From positions 149,202,258-149,266,257 of the forward strand of contig CM067081.1 in assembly GCA_034008185.1 (NCBI GenBank): a DNA stretch of 64,000 nt, given 5' to 3'. Shown here in pieces: positions 23,259-35,902 of the stretch. The DNA comes from Gorsachius magnificus. Lineage: Eukaryota; Chordata; Aves; Pelecaniformes; Ardeidae. Each line of letters begins with the position of its first letter. Position 1 is the first letter of the stretch. A program made the position numbers and the translations under genes. The notes under the pieces are model-generated. The model was not told where the DNA came from, ran no database searches, and saw nothing but the letters and a program-made list of their open reading frames with translations.

Positions 23259-25367
23259 GGGCAGGGTTCTGAGTCAGAAAACAAAGCAGAAATAGATGCG
23301 ATTCTGTACATGGCGCCTCTCTAGCTGTCCCTCTGCATTGGGGTGTGGTGGGCAGGGTAATAAAACAGGCAGGACCCCTGCAGTAGCAGCAGCATCTACA
23401 CCATCATTGTTCACATGTCCAGCTGAAGAGGCAGATGATGCAGAAAAGGTCTGTGGATAACGAAACTCCATCTCTGGATCACGAGTTCCATTTTCTTCCC
23501 CATCACGTCAGCCACACAGAAATAAGGAAGAAAAAAAGAAATGCACCTGGTGTGGCTGGCCCAGTACCGCCTGGAATAATGAGCAGGAGTGATACAGGGA
23601 GGAGGTTGGTTGTTTTATAAGAAACGTCTTTAGTCTGCAGTGTACCCTTGCAAGTCAGAGATGCTCAGTGGCAAACAGCAGATCGTTTCCCCCATTCTTT
23701 CCTTTCCTTCCGTGCCACTCCTCAGCCATCAGTTCCTTCAAAGCTTCCATCCACAGCACAGTGATTGTACCCACCATCCACTCCCACACACAGGGAAAGA
23801 GGGACACGCCAGGAACTAAACGTGCCCCCACCTTCCCACCGTCCCCCAGACTCTACCTCACCTGTAGGAGGCAGTAGCTCTTTGCTCAGGCCTGTCACAA
23901 TGTGCACATTGGAAGTACCTCAAACGAAAAAAAAAACCAAACCAAAAAAAACCCCACCACTCTCCCCAGAAAGAGAAATTTGCACAGCCAGCACCAGCAA
24001 TTACTAAATTTAACGCCTGCCCCTCAAGCTGCAAAAGTAGTTTGCATCGTCTGCTAGCCACGTGTTTTCCACTCCGCAGACCTAGAGGGTTTGAAGCAGA
24101 GAGCGGGGTTTCTCTTGGCCACTGAAGGCTCTGACCCCTTGAGGGAGTCACAGCTTTCCCCAGGAATACGTATGGGCATAATCCTTTCCACCATTTTCCT
24201 TCCCATCGAGAAAAATCCTAAAAGATGACATGCACCATCAAGCATCCGAAACACCCATTGCCACCGCTAATTTAGATCAGTACGTTGTTTCCCAGGAGCA
24301 GAGAACACCTCTGTCTCCCACTGGGAGGGTCAGATGGACTTTCTAAGTGGAAGAAAATGAGATAGGGAGCCCTTACGCTGACTTCATTTTCAGAAACAGC
24401 CAGGCACAGCATTGCTTCCTTTCCAGTAGCTTCAGGGCACTTCAGCACTAGCAGCAGCGAACGCTCAAAGGGAGACGCACTTGCATGCCCATCTCGATAC
24501 AGGCACGAGGGATGGACAGGATGAGGCTGCCGGACATCAGCTGGTTATTTTCTCCAGGGAAGTCTTGAATTAGGACTTTGATGCCAGATGGTTGTATGAA
24601 TGGATTCACATTTCTCTACCTTAAAAGGGTTTGGTTTTGTTTTTTTTTTCCCCAAAGTACCTTGAGCTGCTACTAGCTGGTTCAAAATGATGCTGAAAAA
24701 AGTGCATTGTCAAAAATACCCTTTGCCATTTCTGCTTTGTGCCGCAGAGGATCAAGAAGAAAAACAAGGGCATTACAAAAATAATGTAATCAACGTATGC
24801 AATGAGTGACATTCTCAGACACCTGCAGAAGCTCAAGATTTGAAGGGAAGTTTAGTTCTGAGTCAGTTCACACCTCCTAGCTCAGCACTGATCTGCAAGT
24901 TTGTGAACCGTCTTGAGAAGGGAGAAAAAACAGCAGTAGTCTAGACAAAAATCTGTTGCATAAAATCTAACAATACCTGCGTGGTTTTTCAGTCTCTCTC
25001 ACGCGTTAGGGCCAAGTATCGGTGTGAGGAAAGGCAAGAGAGGTTCACACGCTCTCAGGAAATATGGCTGGGACATGCTGTGCCGTCGGATGTTTTGTGA
25101 CTTAGAATCTGACCCATCCACTCAAGTCTGGGAAGAGGGATGAGACCGTGCACAGGAACACAAAAAAGTCACTGAACATCTGCATCTTGACCAGACTGCA
25201 GCAATTCTCCTAAGCAACGATCCAGAGCTCTCTCCCTCACTTACCCTCTGCTTTCAGTCTGGACCAGAGTTAGATAATTTTCCTTTGCTCTTGTGTTTGC
25301 TTATCCCAGGATCCTGATAAAGTTGATCAGGGCAAGCTATTTAATAAATGAAATTTGAGAGCAGATT

Positions 25368-25373
25368 TTTATT
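25368..25373 (-). terminator. CACNA1C: Candidate proximal poly(A) signal of CACNA1C
   Basis: AATAAA on the minus strand about 2.1 kb after the stop codon. It could support a shorter 3' UTR isoform. It may equally be unused. Confidence 0.3.
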
Positions 25374-26649
25374 TCCCCGCTCCTTGAATTGCTGGTGCCA
25401 GCTGAATACGTAGGATGGATCTGCCAAATGGGCTTGGGGGGTCTTGCCACCCTTGAGTGGGACAAGACCTTTAGAGAAACTGAGCAAAAGGAAAGAGGAT
25501 AAAGCCTGAATAAAATGTCCCTGTCTCGGGAAGAGAGATTCTCTACCAATAAAGTCATTGTGCATGTTTAAAGGGAGTGAGGAAGATCAAAAATGAACAC
25601 AAGATATGCAAAATCAGTAACGGTCAACCTGTCAGTGGATTGCGGAATAGTTACTTACACCAGGTACACTTTGTTCATTGTACAAATTAAAAAAGGAAAA
25701 AAAAAAATAGTACCCCTTCCCCCAACCACACGTAGAAAAAGCACTTAAAAGTTCAAAGGTAAAGCTTGGCACATTCCAAATACGAAATGATTCACTTGAC
25801 ATGCAGCAAAATATACAAGAAGTGATTCTTTTTTTTTCTTTTTTTTTTTAAACAAACTTAATTCAATTCATTATCTTTGCTTGGCACAATTGCAATTCAT
25901 TTTAAAAAAATATTTGAAAAATACTGAAACTGACCTGAATTCAAGTATAACGGTTTCTTCAACAGAAACATTATCAATGCAATAAAACATCACACGGAAT
26001 ATATTGAAGCAGAACGCCTTCTGTTTTTTTTGTTTCCCCCCCACCCCTGCAATTTTTTTCTATACAGTTTTAATGCCAACACAACTTACAATTGTATTTG
26101 AAAATTAATATTATTGCATTGTTTTTGCATATCTTGTGGAACAGAAAATGCAAAGAGTTACTGATTCCCCTTTCGAAAGCAGAGACAGTGGTTTGTTTTT
26201 GCATTCAAATGGCCCCAGATACAGATCTCCTGCAGCTCAAACCAGGGTGTGGAGAGCTGCATGCACTTACACACACATGCGCGCGCACGCACACTCGCTC
26301 CGCATCGCTCCCACACTCACAGATATACTTAGCACTAAAAAGAACCCAAATCAATCACTCAAATGTGCAAGACTATATCAAGTGCATCGCCTACTATCTT
26401 TAAATTATAAAACAACAACAAAAAAAGGAGGTTTCAGTTACTAGCAAATAAAATTACAAATTCTCGGTGTACATAATGGTTGGTAAAACTCGTCTATCGT
26501 TATACTTCTACCAAATTTCAATGGAGAAAAAAACCCAGTTTAAATAATACAACATGATCAAACCAATTTAACATTTGCAAAGGTGAAAATAAACCAAAAC
26601 AAAAAGGTAGGTGATTACAAAACGTTGTAAACACTCCCTTCTCCCTCCA

Positions 26650-26671
26650 AAAAATAATAATAATAATAATA
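26650..26671. repeat. AAT microsatellite
   Basis: Roughly six tandem AAT/ATA units within the presumed CACNA1C 3' UTR. Confidence 0.8.
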
Positions 26672-26759
26672 AAATAGTCAAAATAAAAACTGCAACATGC
26701 TTTCAAGAAAAATATCAAACTGCAAAACAAGGAGAGATCTACACAAGCCCACCACCGCC

Positions 26760-27010
26760 TCGGCGAGGGCGGGGCGGGGCGGCTCAGCCCCGCCGCAGAG
26801 CCTGCTCCCCGCTCTCCCACTGGCTGGCACGGCTGGCTGTCTGAGTCTGATTGGTCGGCAGGAGACCGCCTGGTTCCGGAGCTCGGATTGGGGAGCGGCT
26901 GCCTGAGCTTGGATTGGGTTGGCAGGAGCGGCTGCCTGGGAGTCTCGGCAGGGTCGGGCAGCGTTGCCACCTGCCCCTCGGGCGCCCTCGGGCTTCTTCT
27001 GCTTCCTCCT
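26760..27010. promoter_or_regulatory. GC-box and CCAAT-box cluster in the CACNA1C 3' UTR
   Basis: Tandem GC boxes (GGGCGGGGCGGGGCGG, about 26767-26782) are followed by three inverted CCAAT boxes: ATTGG at 26850-26854, 26887-26891 and 26913-26917. The first, read on the minus strand, is GACCAATCAG, a strong NF-Y-type site. The patch is far more GC-rich than its surroundings and contains imperfect repeats of GAGCGGCTGCCTG. Promoter function is inference only. It may simply be GC-rich UTR. Confidence 0.4.
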
Positions 27011-27498
27011 CCCCTTTGCGGTACGGGAATCCACAGCAGAAGAAGTCCTCCTCTCCTTCCGAATCAAAGGGCCTTGGCTTTATGGAGACGGTGAGGCTCA
27101 TACAGAATATGTGCAAAATGATTTTTACAAGCAAAGTTGAAAGACACCCGTTTGACGCAGGGTCCTTTTGGCTAGGGCCATCCACAGGAAGCTGAGGTTC
27201 CCCTTCGCGCTCGGGAGGCAGTCGTCATTCCTTGTGCAGGGACTGAAAAAAAGAGGGAGCTGGCTCTCCTCCTCTTCCTCCTCCTCCTCACTCTTCCTTC
27301 ATGGACACGTGCTGGGGTTATATCCGCTCCTGAAAAGCTTTCTTACACCACCCAACTCTGCGACTCGTCCCAACAGAAATGAATGAAGAACGCTGTTCCG
27401 GTTACTCCAGGTCACGAGAACAGTGAGGCACTTCTGAAACAAACCCATTAGGAACATTGAAACAAATAAAAAACCAGCATCGCTTCCAGCCCTGGCAA

Positions 27499-27795
27499 CT
27501 ACAGGCTGCTGATATAAATCCTGCTGTCCTTGAGCTCCTCCTGACTTTTTCTACAATCCGGGTTCTGCACCTCTTCCTCTTCCTCTCCTGCACTGTCCTG
27601 CCCTGGGTCCCTGCAGTTAACAAAAGGCAAGAGGTTGCCATTGGGGCTCTGCTTGCTGTTACCATTGAGAATGTTGTCTGCTGCATTTTCCATCTCTTCT
27701 ATCGTCATGTCACAGGCGTCTGCGAGCTCCTGGGTTGTGACCTCAATGAACTTTGGATCTTGAGCAAACTGCATCAGTCCTTCCGAAATCAAGAC
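27499..27795 (-). CDS. CACNA1C: CACNA1C last exon (exon 50), distal regulatory domain and stop
   Basis: 98 codons and a TAG stop, following a tttgaag acceptor. It starts [20 protein letters not shown], continues [20 protein letters not shown] (distal C-terminal regulatory domain helix) and ends with an acidic E-run, then SRIYISSL. The last four residues (ISSL, human VSSL) are a possible PDZ ligand. The stretch NGNSKQ and the EEEEE run are the main differences from human. Confidence 0.98.
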   Translation of the reverse strand, partial: VLISEGLMQFAQDPKFIEVTTQELADACDMTIEEMENAADNILNGNSKQSPNGNLLPFVNCRDPGQDSAGEEEEEVQNPDCRKSQEELKDSRIYISSL

Positions 27796-30700
27796 CTTCA
27801 AACAGCAGGTAGGGAACCAGAGACAAAGACATAAGTTAGTACTCTGCATCATCAACCCTATCGCACCCCATCACAACCCTCTCTCTTCACCGCTCTGTTT
27901 TCCCCAGTGGTCCTTCTCCCCTTCATTGCTGCTAACCCCTGCTTGGAGATGGGCTCTCCTATGCCTGGCGTTGTGGGCAGCAATATCTCTCTTGCCCTGC
28001 TCTCCCCAGGGCCGCATTTCTAGTTGGCCTGGACACTGCTTGTGTCTGTTGTGACTCTGCAGCCTTACCGCTTCAACCAGGCTGCCAGCGCTGCCGTGAA
28101 ACTGCCTGCTGCTCCCTCCGGTCTGGCTGGGGACGGTGAGGGAGACCGGCCTGGCTCTCCTCGGGCTGCTGCAGCCGCTGTTGTCAGTGTACCGAGAGCT
28201 GCAGTGCACGGATGGGAAGCTGCTGTTGAGCTTCTCGCTGGACTCTGCCCCGTCAAGGCGCAGAGTCGGGATGGGCTGTTGCGGCCAGCCACGGCTGCAG
28301 GGCGTAGCGGGGGGCGTAGCGCACAGCCGGGAGAACATGGTGGGGGAATGGCTTCGCTGGAGCAGGGGACTCAGGCCGGCCACTGCTAGTGCCTGCGGAC
28401 AGAGGAGAAACAAGACGAGTGAGAGCCTGCTCTTAGCAGCAGGGCTGGATGGAGGAGGTGCTGCAGAAACTACTTGAGAAAGGTCTGGAAGGTCTGGAGG
28501 CTTGTGAAAACAGCTGCCAGCTGCTGGAATGGTTTGGATGTTTCCTGCGAATTGATTTTGCAAGCTTTTCCTTAAATGGTGTAGCCTGCGCTAGTGCCAA
28601 GTACTAGGCTGAAAGCTCTCATGACTACAGTTCTTCAGCCTTGGAGCTGCTGCATTGACAAGGGGGGATGCATCCCTGCTCCCCACAGCCTTGCCAGAAA
28701 CACCACCTCTTCGCTGGTGGGTGAGACAGCAATTCATTTTCCCACCACTGCCACCACCCATACCACTAGCTTGTACTGCCAATTGCTGTGTTTTCTGTAG
28801 GTATCTACTGTGGAACCTGAACGGATACCAGATGTGAATTTTAGATGTGTCTGCAGTTGGCAATAAGTATAAATCCACTGCTGGATTTTAAGGCATCTCC
28901 TGTTGGTGGGAGGATCAGTAGCTGATGATTATGCTTCAAGCCATCCCGTCCTTCCTGTGATCATATACACAATCTCTGAGTCATCCAGCCTCCTTTTATA
29001 ACAAATTTCCCAAGAAGCCCCTGGTTGCACAGGGCTGATCTGATGCCTTATTCATGGTGACTGCTGCCTTGTTCCGTAAGCAATGCCATCAGAGTCATAA
29101 GCTCATCTCCCAGAGCTCTCTATTGCCTAGTGTGAGCAAATGAATAAATGCATAGAAAATACAAAAGCATGGGGATTGTATTGCAGAGAATCCTCTCGTT
29201 TGGGTTGGGGTTAGCCTCATCCAGCTTCAGCTATCTGAAGGCTACGTGTTTAGGGTAAGCTAACTGTGTGGAGAGACACTAGCGAGCCTCCTGCCTCTTT
29301 TGGATACCTGCCTGAAAACGCTGTCTGGAGGACAAGACTTAGACTTGCCCCTTGGAGATGCTCTTTCCCTCTGTTGACCAGAGTGAGACTGAACTGACCA
29401 GTTTAAACTAGACAGCTAGCTTTAAGGTACCTACAGTTAAGTGAAGCTCAGTCCATCTGCCACAGAAATCCTTGGGAACCAATAACCATGCTGTGCTGAT
29501 GATTTCAGTGAGCAAAAGAATCAATTATTAGTCACCTACAAGCTTGACCAAGATTTTCTCAGGAATTAGATGTCAGACTCCTATCAAATTTCAGGAGGAA
29601 GCCAGCCCTTAACAATTCAGCTGTGTAAGTCATGCCCCGCGGGCTATGATGGCCTCATCATGTCCCTTAAACTTCCGGGGGCTTCAAGGAAAGCCCTAGA
29701 TCTGTCAGGCAGGACAACTGAACCAGTTTTTCAGCTTGTTGGCAGAAACACATACAAGGTGTTTTATCCAAAATGTAAGGTATTGAGGAGGTTGAAAGAA
29801 GCTCTTAGGGATTGCTTTGAGCCTCAGCTGCGTATATTTACATATCATGATGTATGAATATTTTGTGAGAATTCACGAGCAACTGAATCCATTGTGCTTC
29901 GCAGAGGCAACATTTACATTCTTGTTTTAAGCACTGTTGTAGGCTAACAGTTTTGTAATCATATGAACCCTGCTGAGTTGTCAGCTGGAGGCCGGGTGCC
30001 TGTTTTAGGGTAACCCTTCAGTCTGGCTGAGTGACACTGGGGTGGGTAGAGCCCCATCCCTCTAAGTTGGGAGCTGCACGGTGGGATGAGGAAGGGTGAA
30101 ACAGCTCCATCCTCTTTGCACAGGCTGGAGGGAGATGATTCTGCCGGCTGGGTGGGCTGAGAGAGTGGGAAGCATGTGTCCCCTCTGCCTGGCCTGCCGT
30201 GTGAGGGCAGGAAGCCTCAAAAGGACTGTTGCTTCTGTGGGGAAGGTGAGAAGCAGTTTCCCACCCACCCCTCCATGCCCCAACACGTTTGCTGGTTGTC
30301 TCTGCCACAGCTGTAACTCTCTGTAGACCACTGCTTTCTGGAGCTCGATCCTTAAAGGATAACTGGCTGGGAGTGGAGGTGAGAAAAGCCAGGGAGCCTC
30401 AAGCACGCTCATTTCTCACTCCTCTGCTCTGACTTCTCACTCCTCCCGCCCTTGCCATGTGGCATTTTCTGCTCCTGTGGCAGCCTAAGGAGTGGGAAAG
30501 CCATCCTGCCCTGCCCCGGGGGACTGCACAGAGCCAGACACCTCGCTCGCAAGGCTTGCACTACCATCTGCGCCTGGTTCTGGTGACAAAAAGTGGCATC
30601 ATCAAACTAAAAGACACAAATCTACTTTGGACTGTGACAGCTGGCTAATCATCTAGGTACGTGCCTAAGCATACAATTGCTAGGTTGCTGATTGTGGTTA

Positions 30701-31167
30701 CAAAGGGCTTAAGAAGCTGATTAATTACATGTAATCAGTTTATGTTTTAAAATTATTAACTACAGTTACTGGTTACCTTTAATTAATATGAAAGTAGACC
30801 CTGCACATTTTATTCATATGCATACTACCATCAAAGCCACTGTAATTGCACCGCAGCATGCAATTTGGGTAGTTATTTTTATATTTTAGCTATTTTTTTA
30901 ATTTTACTCTTTCATGGACATCAGAAAATGATAACTCTGCTGACTCCAAAGGACATATTCCTGTAGCATTCTTCTGGGAACGATAAAAGTCCTGAAAGCA
31001 GGAATGAGCACGATGACAAATACGATTTCTAAAAATTGAACCTTTGATATGGGCGATAAACTATCCCAAATGGTTTTTAAAAGGTTGGTTGGGATACAGT
31101 TGGGGGGCGGTGCAGATGGTAGGGTCTCAGTTACATTGCTGGGCCCTTTGTGGTTGTTAACACTTAC
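27796..31167 (-). other. CACNA1C introns between exons 48, 49 and 50
   Basis: 27796-28068 and 28393-31167 are introns flanking exon 49. The larger one holds AT-rich sequence near 30650-30900 with a 12-bp palindrome (ATTACATGTAAT, 30724-30735). No repeat or extra exon was recognised. Confidence 0.7.
28069..28392 (-). CDS. CACNA1C: CACNA1C exon 49 (distal C-tail)
   Basis: This 324-nt, phase-0 exon begins [20 protein letters not shown] and ends GSAGSLVEA before a gtaagg donor. It includes [20 protein letters not shown], as in human ([20 protein letters not shown]). It is proline/serine-rich distal C-terminal sequence that is proteolytically separable in mammalian channels. Confidence 0.96.
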
Positions 31168-31271
31168 CTGATGATGTACCAGATGCAAAGGTAGAACTGT
31201 CTTCTGCGAGACGTCTACGCCCTGGTTTTTCTGTCTTTTCAGACACTCTAAGTGAAAAGATGCTCTTCGAC
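31168..31271 (-). CDS. CACNA1C: CACNA1C exon 48 (distal C-tail, Ser1928-type PKA site)
   Basis: This 104-nt exon encodes [20 protein letters not shown], then [21 protein letters not shown] is the PKA consensus around Ser1928 of the rabbit channel. The acceptor is atttcag and the donor is gtaagt. It ends in phase 0. Confidence 0.97.
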
Positions 31272-32896
31272 CTGAAATAGCAATCACATGCAACCGTGTC
31301 CATCACTCACACTACACTACGGTTAATCTGATTTCCATTTCTTTTAGTGCAGTCCCATTGGAGATACAGCAAAGACACCCACATTTTAGCCTCTGTCCAC
31401 TTTTCCCTCAGCACCTTGCCCTTTCCAAAGCATTTGTATTTACAAAAAGCAGTCAAGCATCATGGACCAACCGGCACCACCTTCCAAGAAAGCTGCAAGA
31501 TAAAATTCTGGATGTTGTTTTTCTCTTTTTCCTACTTTAAGACACTGTCCTACTATAGATACCATGCAGCTGATTTCCCTCCTAAGCAGTGGAAGTGCTC
31601 TCTGGTTCAGGCAAGGCCCTCAGCAGGACTGGTGATGGCAGCTGAGCCTCTGGTGCTGCACCTGGCTGTACACAGCGTGCAGGAGGGGACGTCAGGCTGC
31701 TCCAGTGGCATCGGCCTCCCACTTGCATGTGATCTGTGTCCCTTAGCTGCCAGACATACCACACTTTATGAGGCTGTGTCTATAGCAAGGTCAACTGGAA
31801 GTGAATTAATCAATGGTTGAATTCACTAGTGAATAGAAGGCTGCTTATATAGACATGAAGCATTTTCAAAATTTGGAAAGAAGGGAAGAGAAAAAAAAAA
31901 CATTTTAGGGTGAACTATTGAAATAGTCTCATTGTTTACTTGCTATGAAATTAAACCTTACTTCTGTAAATATGAGAAAGGTACTCCTTGTGCAGGAATT
32001 TAAAAGTACTGCAAAGTATGTTTATGAACAAGTGCACAGGCTTTACTTCTGAAGAAGGGCAAATAAATTCTGTAGTAAAGATAGAGCTGCATGGCACACT
32101 AAAATATTTTGTGGACTTCTTGATCCTGTTGACATTTTTCTAAAGAAGGAAATAAAATTAGAATTCTGAAAATAGTAGAGACTCTAGCCGTACTTTAAAC
32201 ATTACACTACCTAGTCTGTCACTTTTATTTTGTAAGACTATATTTTATATACAGGATTCTTTTTAGTTTTGTCCCCCAAACGTCCTTTTCCTCCCCACCA
32301 GTACTCAGGAAAAAGGCTGAAAAATATTCTACATAAAAGAGCTCATTTTCTTCCAGGCTCTCACATTTGTTCTGATACTTCCATAAAATCTTGTGATTCA
32401 TGGATTTCACCTGAGTGCAGTCTGCACGCTCAAGCACTTGAAAATCTCCAGGTACAATTAGAGCAGAAAGAAAATTTGTATTGCATTAACTCAATCTGAA
32501 GTTAATTCTTTTCCTCATAGCGGACAAGAGAGACAACCTCTCCTTTCCCCCTGCTGCATGCACACAGAGCAGAACACCATGTTCTGAAGGCTAGCCCATT
32601 TGGTGACTCCCTGGTGATTGTTTGGAGAGTCCACAGTGCTCTAATAAACTGCCCTAATTCACAGGTGGGCTTAATCAAACAGATCACGTGGACTATCCAA
32701 ACAGCCACAGATTCGTCTACTGACTGAGCACCAAGTCAGTAGTCATGTGCATGACCAGGATCATATGCATGCCAATGAGCTAAATGCAGCAAACAGCGAC
32801 ACCCGTGCCCACACACGCTGGGATTCCTCCAGTGAGAGGTGAGAATTCGGTCGAGGCAGAGGAGAACACAGCCCGAATGTCACGCTGGGATGTTAC

Positions 32897-33006
32897 CTAG
32901 TGCTGAGGAGCACAGAAACCCTTTCTTTGGAGAGTGCCGGCTGTCCTCTCCTTTGTTGTTTTCTGGTGGAGTAAGTTGTCTGTTTTCATCATCTTGGTAT
33001 GCGAGC
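32897..33006 (-). CDS. CACNA1C: CACNA1C exon 47 (C-tail)
   Basis: This 110-nt exon, acceptor ctttccag and donor gtaaca, encodes [20 protein letters not shown], then [16 protein letters not shown] and the first base of glycine. Human reads [21 protein letters not shown] translated it directly from sequence. Its phase fits both neighbours. Confidence 0.93.
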
Positions 33007-33482
33007 CTGGAAAGGAGAACAGAGGGATTCTAGAAAAGTGGCTGATATTGGACAAAATAACCCCTCTTCCAGCAGAGAAGCCGGGAAGGTCATGTTACCA
33101 AATGGATGCAATGGCAAGCTAACTCCGAGCTATAACCGGTCCAGGAGCAGTAAGAGAGACCATGAGACATAGAACGCTCTAAAGATGAGATCTGGGAACA
33201 TTATATGGTAGAAGTGAAAGGGAGCGAGGAGGCCCTGCAGACCCAGATGTCTCATTCAGAGGAGAAGGAAAATCCTAGGTGAAAGATATCCTTTTCAATG
33301 TTACTTCTCAGGGCTAATCTGCATTTTTAAAAAATTATTTTCTGGTATTTGAGTTGTCTGACTAAAGTCTCTTGGCCTTATCCCACAAATTGAAATTTTT
33401 GTAGAAAAACATCACCTCTTCCCACCTCTCCCCCTTAATTAAAGAACCACCCAAACACCTTGACTAAAGCTGCAAAGCTCAC

Positions 33483-33611
33483 ATTTCAGTAGAGAGCAGA
33501 CTTGGTTCACTACAGTACTCAATGTCTTCATTCAAATTTTCATCATAAGTCTCATCCTGAGACACTTCCTCTTGGCAAACAATTGCCAGCTGGCTGTCTC
33601 TGGAACTGGAG
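33483..33611 (-). CDS. CACNA1C: CACNA1C exon 46 (C-tail)
   Basis: This 129-nt exon, bounded by ctcattag and gtgagc, encodes [40 protein letters not shown] and TE plus two bases of methionine. Human has [20 protein letters not shown] and [12 protein letters not shown] at this place. The first base C joins exon 44's AG to give serine. The optional human exon 45 that can lie between was not found. Confidence 0.9.
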
Positions 33612-35902
33612 CTAATGAGCAAAAAAGACAAGTCAAGATATGGAGATGGTAAAGACAACCTGTTACAAAGACAAGAATGACAGGCTCCATCTGTCTCAGT
33701 TTATTACAATGTTGAGGAGCTATCATAGAAAAATCAATGACTGAACAGAGCTGCAGAGTTCACAAACACAAGGCAACAACCTTTGTCTACTTCCTCTTTC
33801 AGAGGAATAGCTTCTTAAATCAAGACACATTATTGTCATTTGTGACTACATGTACTCTATAAATGTGCACATCACACTGACCACATTTCCAAAGCTACAC
33901 CTCACTGAACTCAAAATCTGAGGTGTGGTCTTGGAAATACAGCTTCTTCCCTTGTTGCAAAAGCCTTGGTTACGAATTTCAGAGAAGGCTCTTAGGCACT
34001 AACAGTAACCCCCTCAGCTCTGTGGTGTGTGGTGTCTGCCTCCCAAATCCCTTACTCTGCACTGTCTCTCCCTTCTGCCTCCTGTTCCTGCTCTCATTCC
34101 TTGCCGTCTTTTCCATCTTTGATCCTTTTTTTCTCATCACTAACTGCAGAGTGCTTCTACTGAATTCAGTAGGATCTGTTCAGACCCTTAAGCCTGACAG
34201 CCCTTAATTCCCTGCTTGCCTCCTCCTTGTCCCACAGTTTCGCATCTCGGCCCTTGTATTTCACTTCATTCCGAGTTTGTGTTTTCTGAGGAGAAAGTTA
34301 AAATCTGAAGGTGAATCTTCGAGATACCGACATGGTATTACATTGGTAATACATTGGTATTGGAGCCAATGTCAGTCTGTTACTACTAGCATTTGCAGAA
34401 GAGAGCAGCGTGGCAGGTTTTTTTCATCTTTCAGGGACTGAATAGGAAACATTGTTTTATCATTTGATTTGAGCAAAAAGCACTAGGAGAAATGTGCATA
34501 CACATGGCATAGAACAGCCTGTAGGACAGTGCTGGAGTGACCTTTCTGTTGAGATAGGAGGCAAGTGAAACTGCTAAGGCGCAGAGGGGAGAAATCAGTA
34601 CATGGCAGCTCCCCCTATTCAACAGTCTGTGTTTAGCCAAAACCATACAGAATTTTTGTATGAACATGCCAGGGTGTACTTCACTGTGCTGTGATCAGAG
34701 AGTGCCTAGATGCGTGAGCCCAGCTAGAAACTCTAAAAAAACCCCCCCAAATCTAGAAACCAACTAGAAACAGTCCATGCATCGCTACCTGCCTGTGGGC
34801 AGAAAAGCCCCGAGTTGGGCATATTTTCTGAAGTTATGGTGATTGTTACATCTTTTTGAGCCCTACTGACACTGAAAAGATGAGCTTATATTCAGCATTA
34901 GTGAAGATTTGGACTTTCAATAGGACAACAATGGGTCTTACACCCAGAAAACATTAGAGCATGAGGGAGAACACATACCGTCCCAGTGCTTCGTAGTAAT
35001 GCGTCCTAATTCAAGGAAGGTACCCAAGGAAGCAAGGAGAGAAAAGAACATCATGTTATCAGTGTCACATCAGCACAAGTCAGCAAGGGGGAAGGCAGAT
35101 GGTAACGCACGTTGTGCAACTCCTGTGGCCTCCCTCAGGAAGACATGAAATAGAAAAACCACTGTACTCTTTACTTGGGCAATTCTGTACTGGCTGAATT
35201 TCTTTTGTCTTATTGTCCTGTTATGTCCTTTGTTGGGGCAGCATTTCTCCACCTTTTCACATTGCCCACTCTCTGCATGGAAAAAAAAAATCCAGCTCCT
35301 TTCTGCTGTTACTAAAACAGTTAAAATAATTCCTCACTGATAAAAATGATGCTCCTTTCATATTACTCACTGTGTGTAGACAGCCTGAAAGCTGTCCAGA
35401 GAAGGGGATTTTCTTTGCTTTGCACAGTATTGCATTTCTGAAAACCTTGCTTCTCTCCTCCCAGAATGCCTTTGGTGACCTCTGTAGAGATGTCACCCAC
35501 TGAAAGAAAACCCACTGACTTCCACAAAGCTCCCTGTTGGGCACTTAAGAGGTGAAGGGCAGTCCCTTTGCCTTTCAGTTAGCAGTTGATAAAATACCTC
35601 CCTGTGGTGAAGGAAGGATAAATAAGGCTCGTTTTGGTTCTTACAAAGGTTTGTTCATGATGAAGCCCAAAGAAAAAAGTGTGTTGGTCAGTGAGAGTGC
35701 TGCTGCTCTGCAGTGGTCATCTGATGCATATCTGTTGCACCGTGCGCTTTGGCACAAGTGGAGAACCAGAACGCTCAATCCAGGCTGCAGGCTGGGCGAT
35801 GTCTGGTGGGTGAGTAAGACTATAGGCAGCAGTGCTTTGGTGTTTGCATGCACGTTCCTCTCCCGGGTCCCTTGGCCCCACTCTCTGCTCTGTGAAGCTT
35901 AC

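Larger units (their letters stand above)
20296..27498 (-). other. CACNA1C: CACNA1C 3' untranslated region (inferred)
   Basis: About 7.2 kb between the CACNA1C stop codon and an AATAAA at 20321-20316. The human transcript also has a very long 3' UTR of several kilobases (as I recall), which supports reading this block as UTR. It holds a TTG-rich microsatellite (about 23213-23238), an AAT microsatellite (26650-26670), short CA/CG-rich sequence near 26270-26295, T-rich and A-rich tracts around 25.8-26.0 kb and a GC-rich cluster at 26.75-27.0 kb. An alternative signal (AATAAA at 25373-25368) could give a UTR of about 2.1 kb. No exon or other gene was recognised. Confidence 0.6.
31272..35902 (-). 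other. CACNA1C introns between exons 44 and 48
   Basis: 31272-32896, 33007-33482 and 33612-35902. No open frame resembling the human optional exon 45 was found in 33612-35902. No repeats were recognised. Confidence 0.65.

Noticed and set aside
26518..27195. Overlapping 115-150-codon frames in the GC-rich patch
   Set aside because: Low-complexity frames on both strands with no recognisable domain, lying in the presumed CACNA1C 3' UTR.
27457..27834. 125-codon plus-strand frame
   Set aside because: Antisense shadow of the last CACNA1C exon. The minus-strand frame matches Cav1.2 exactly.
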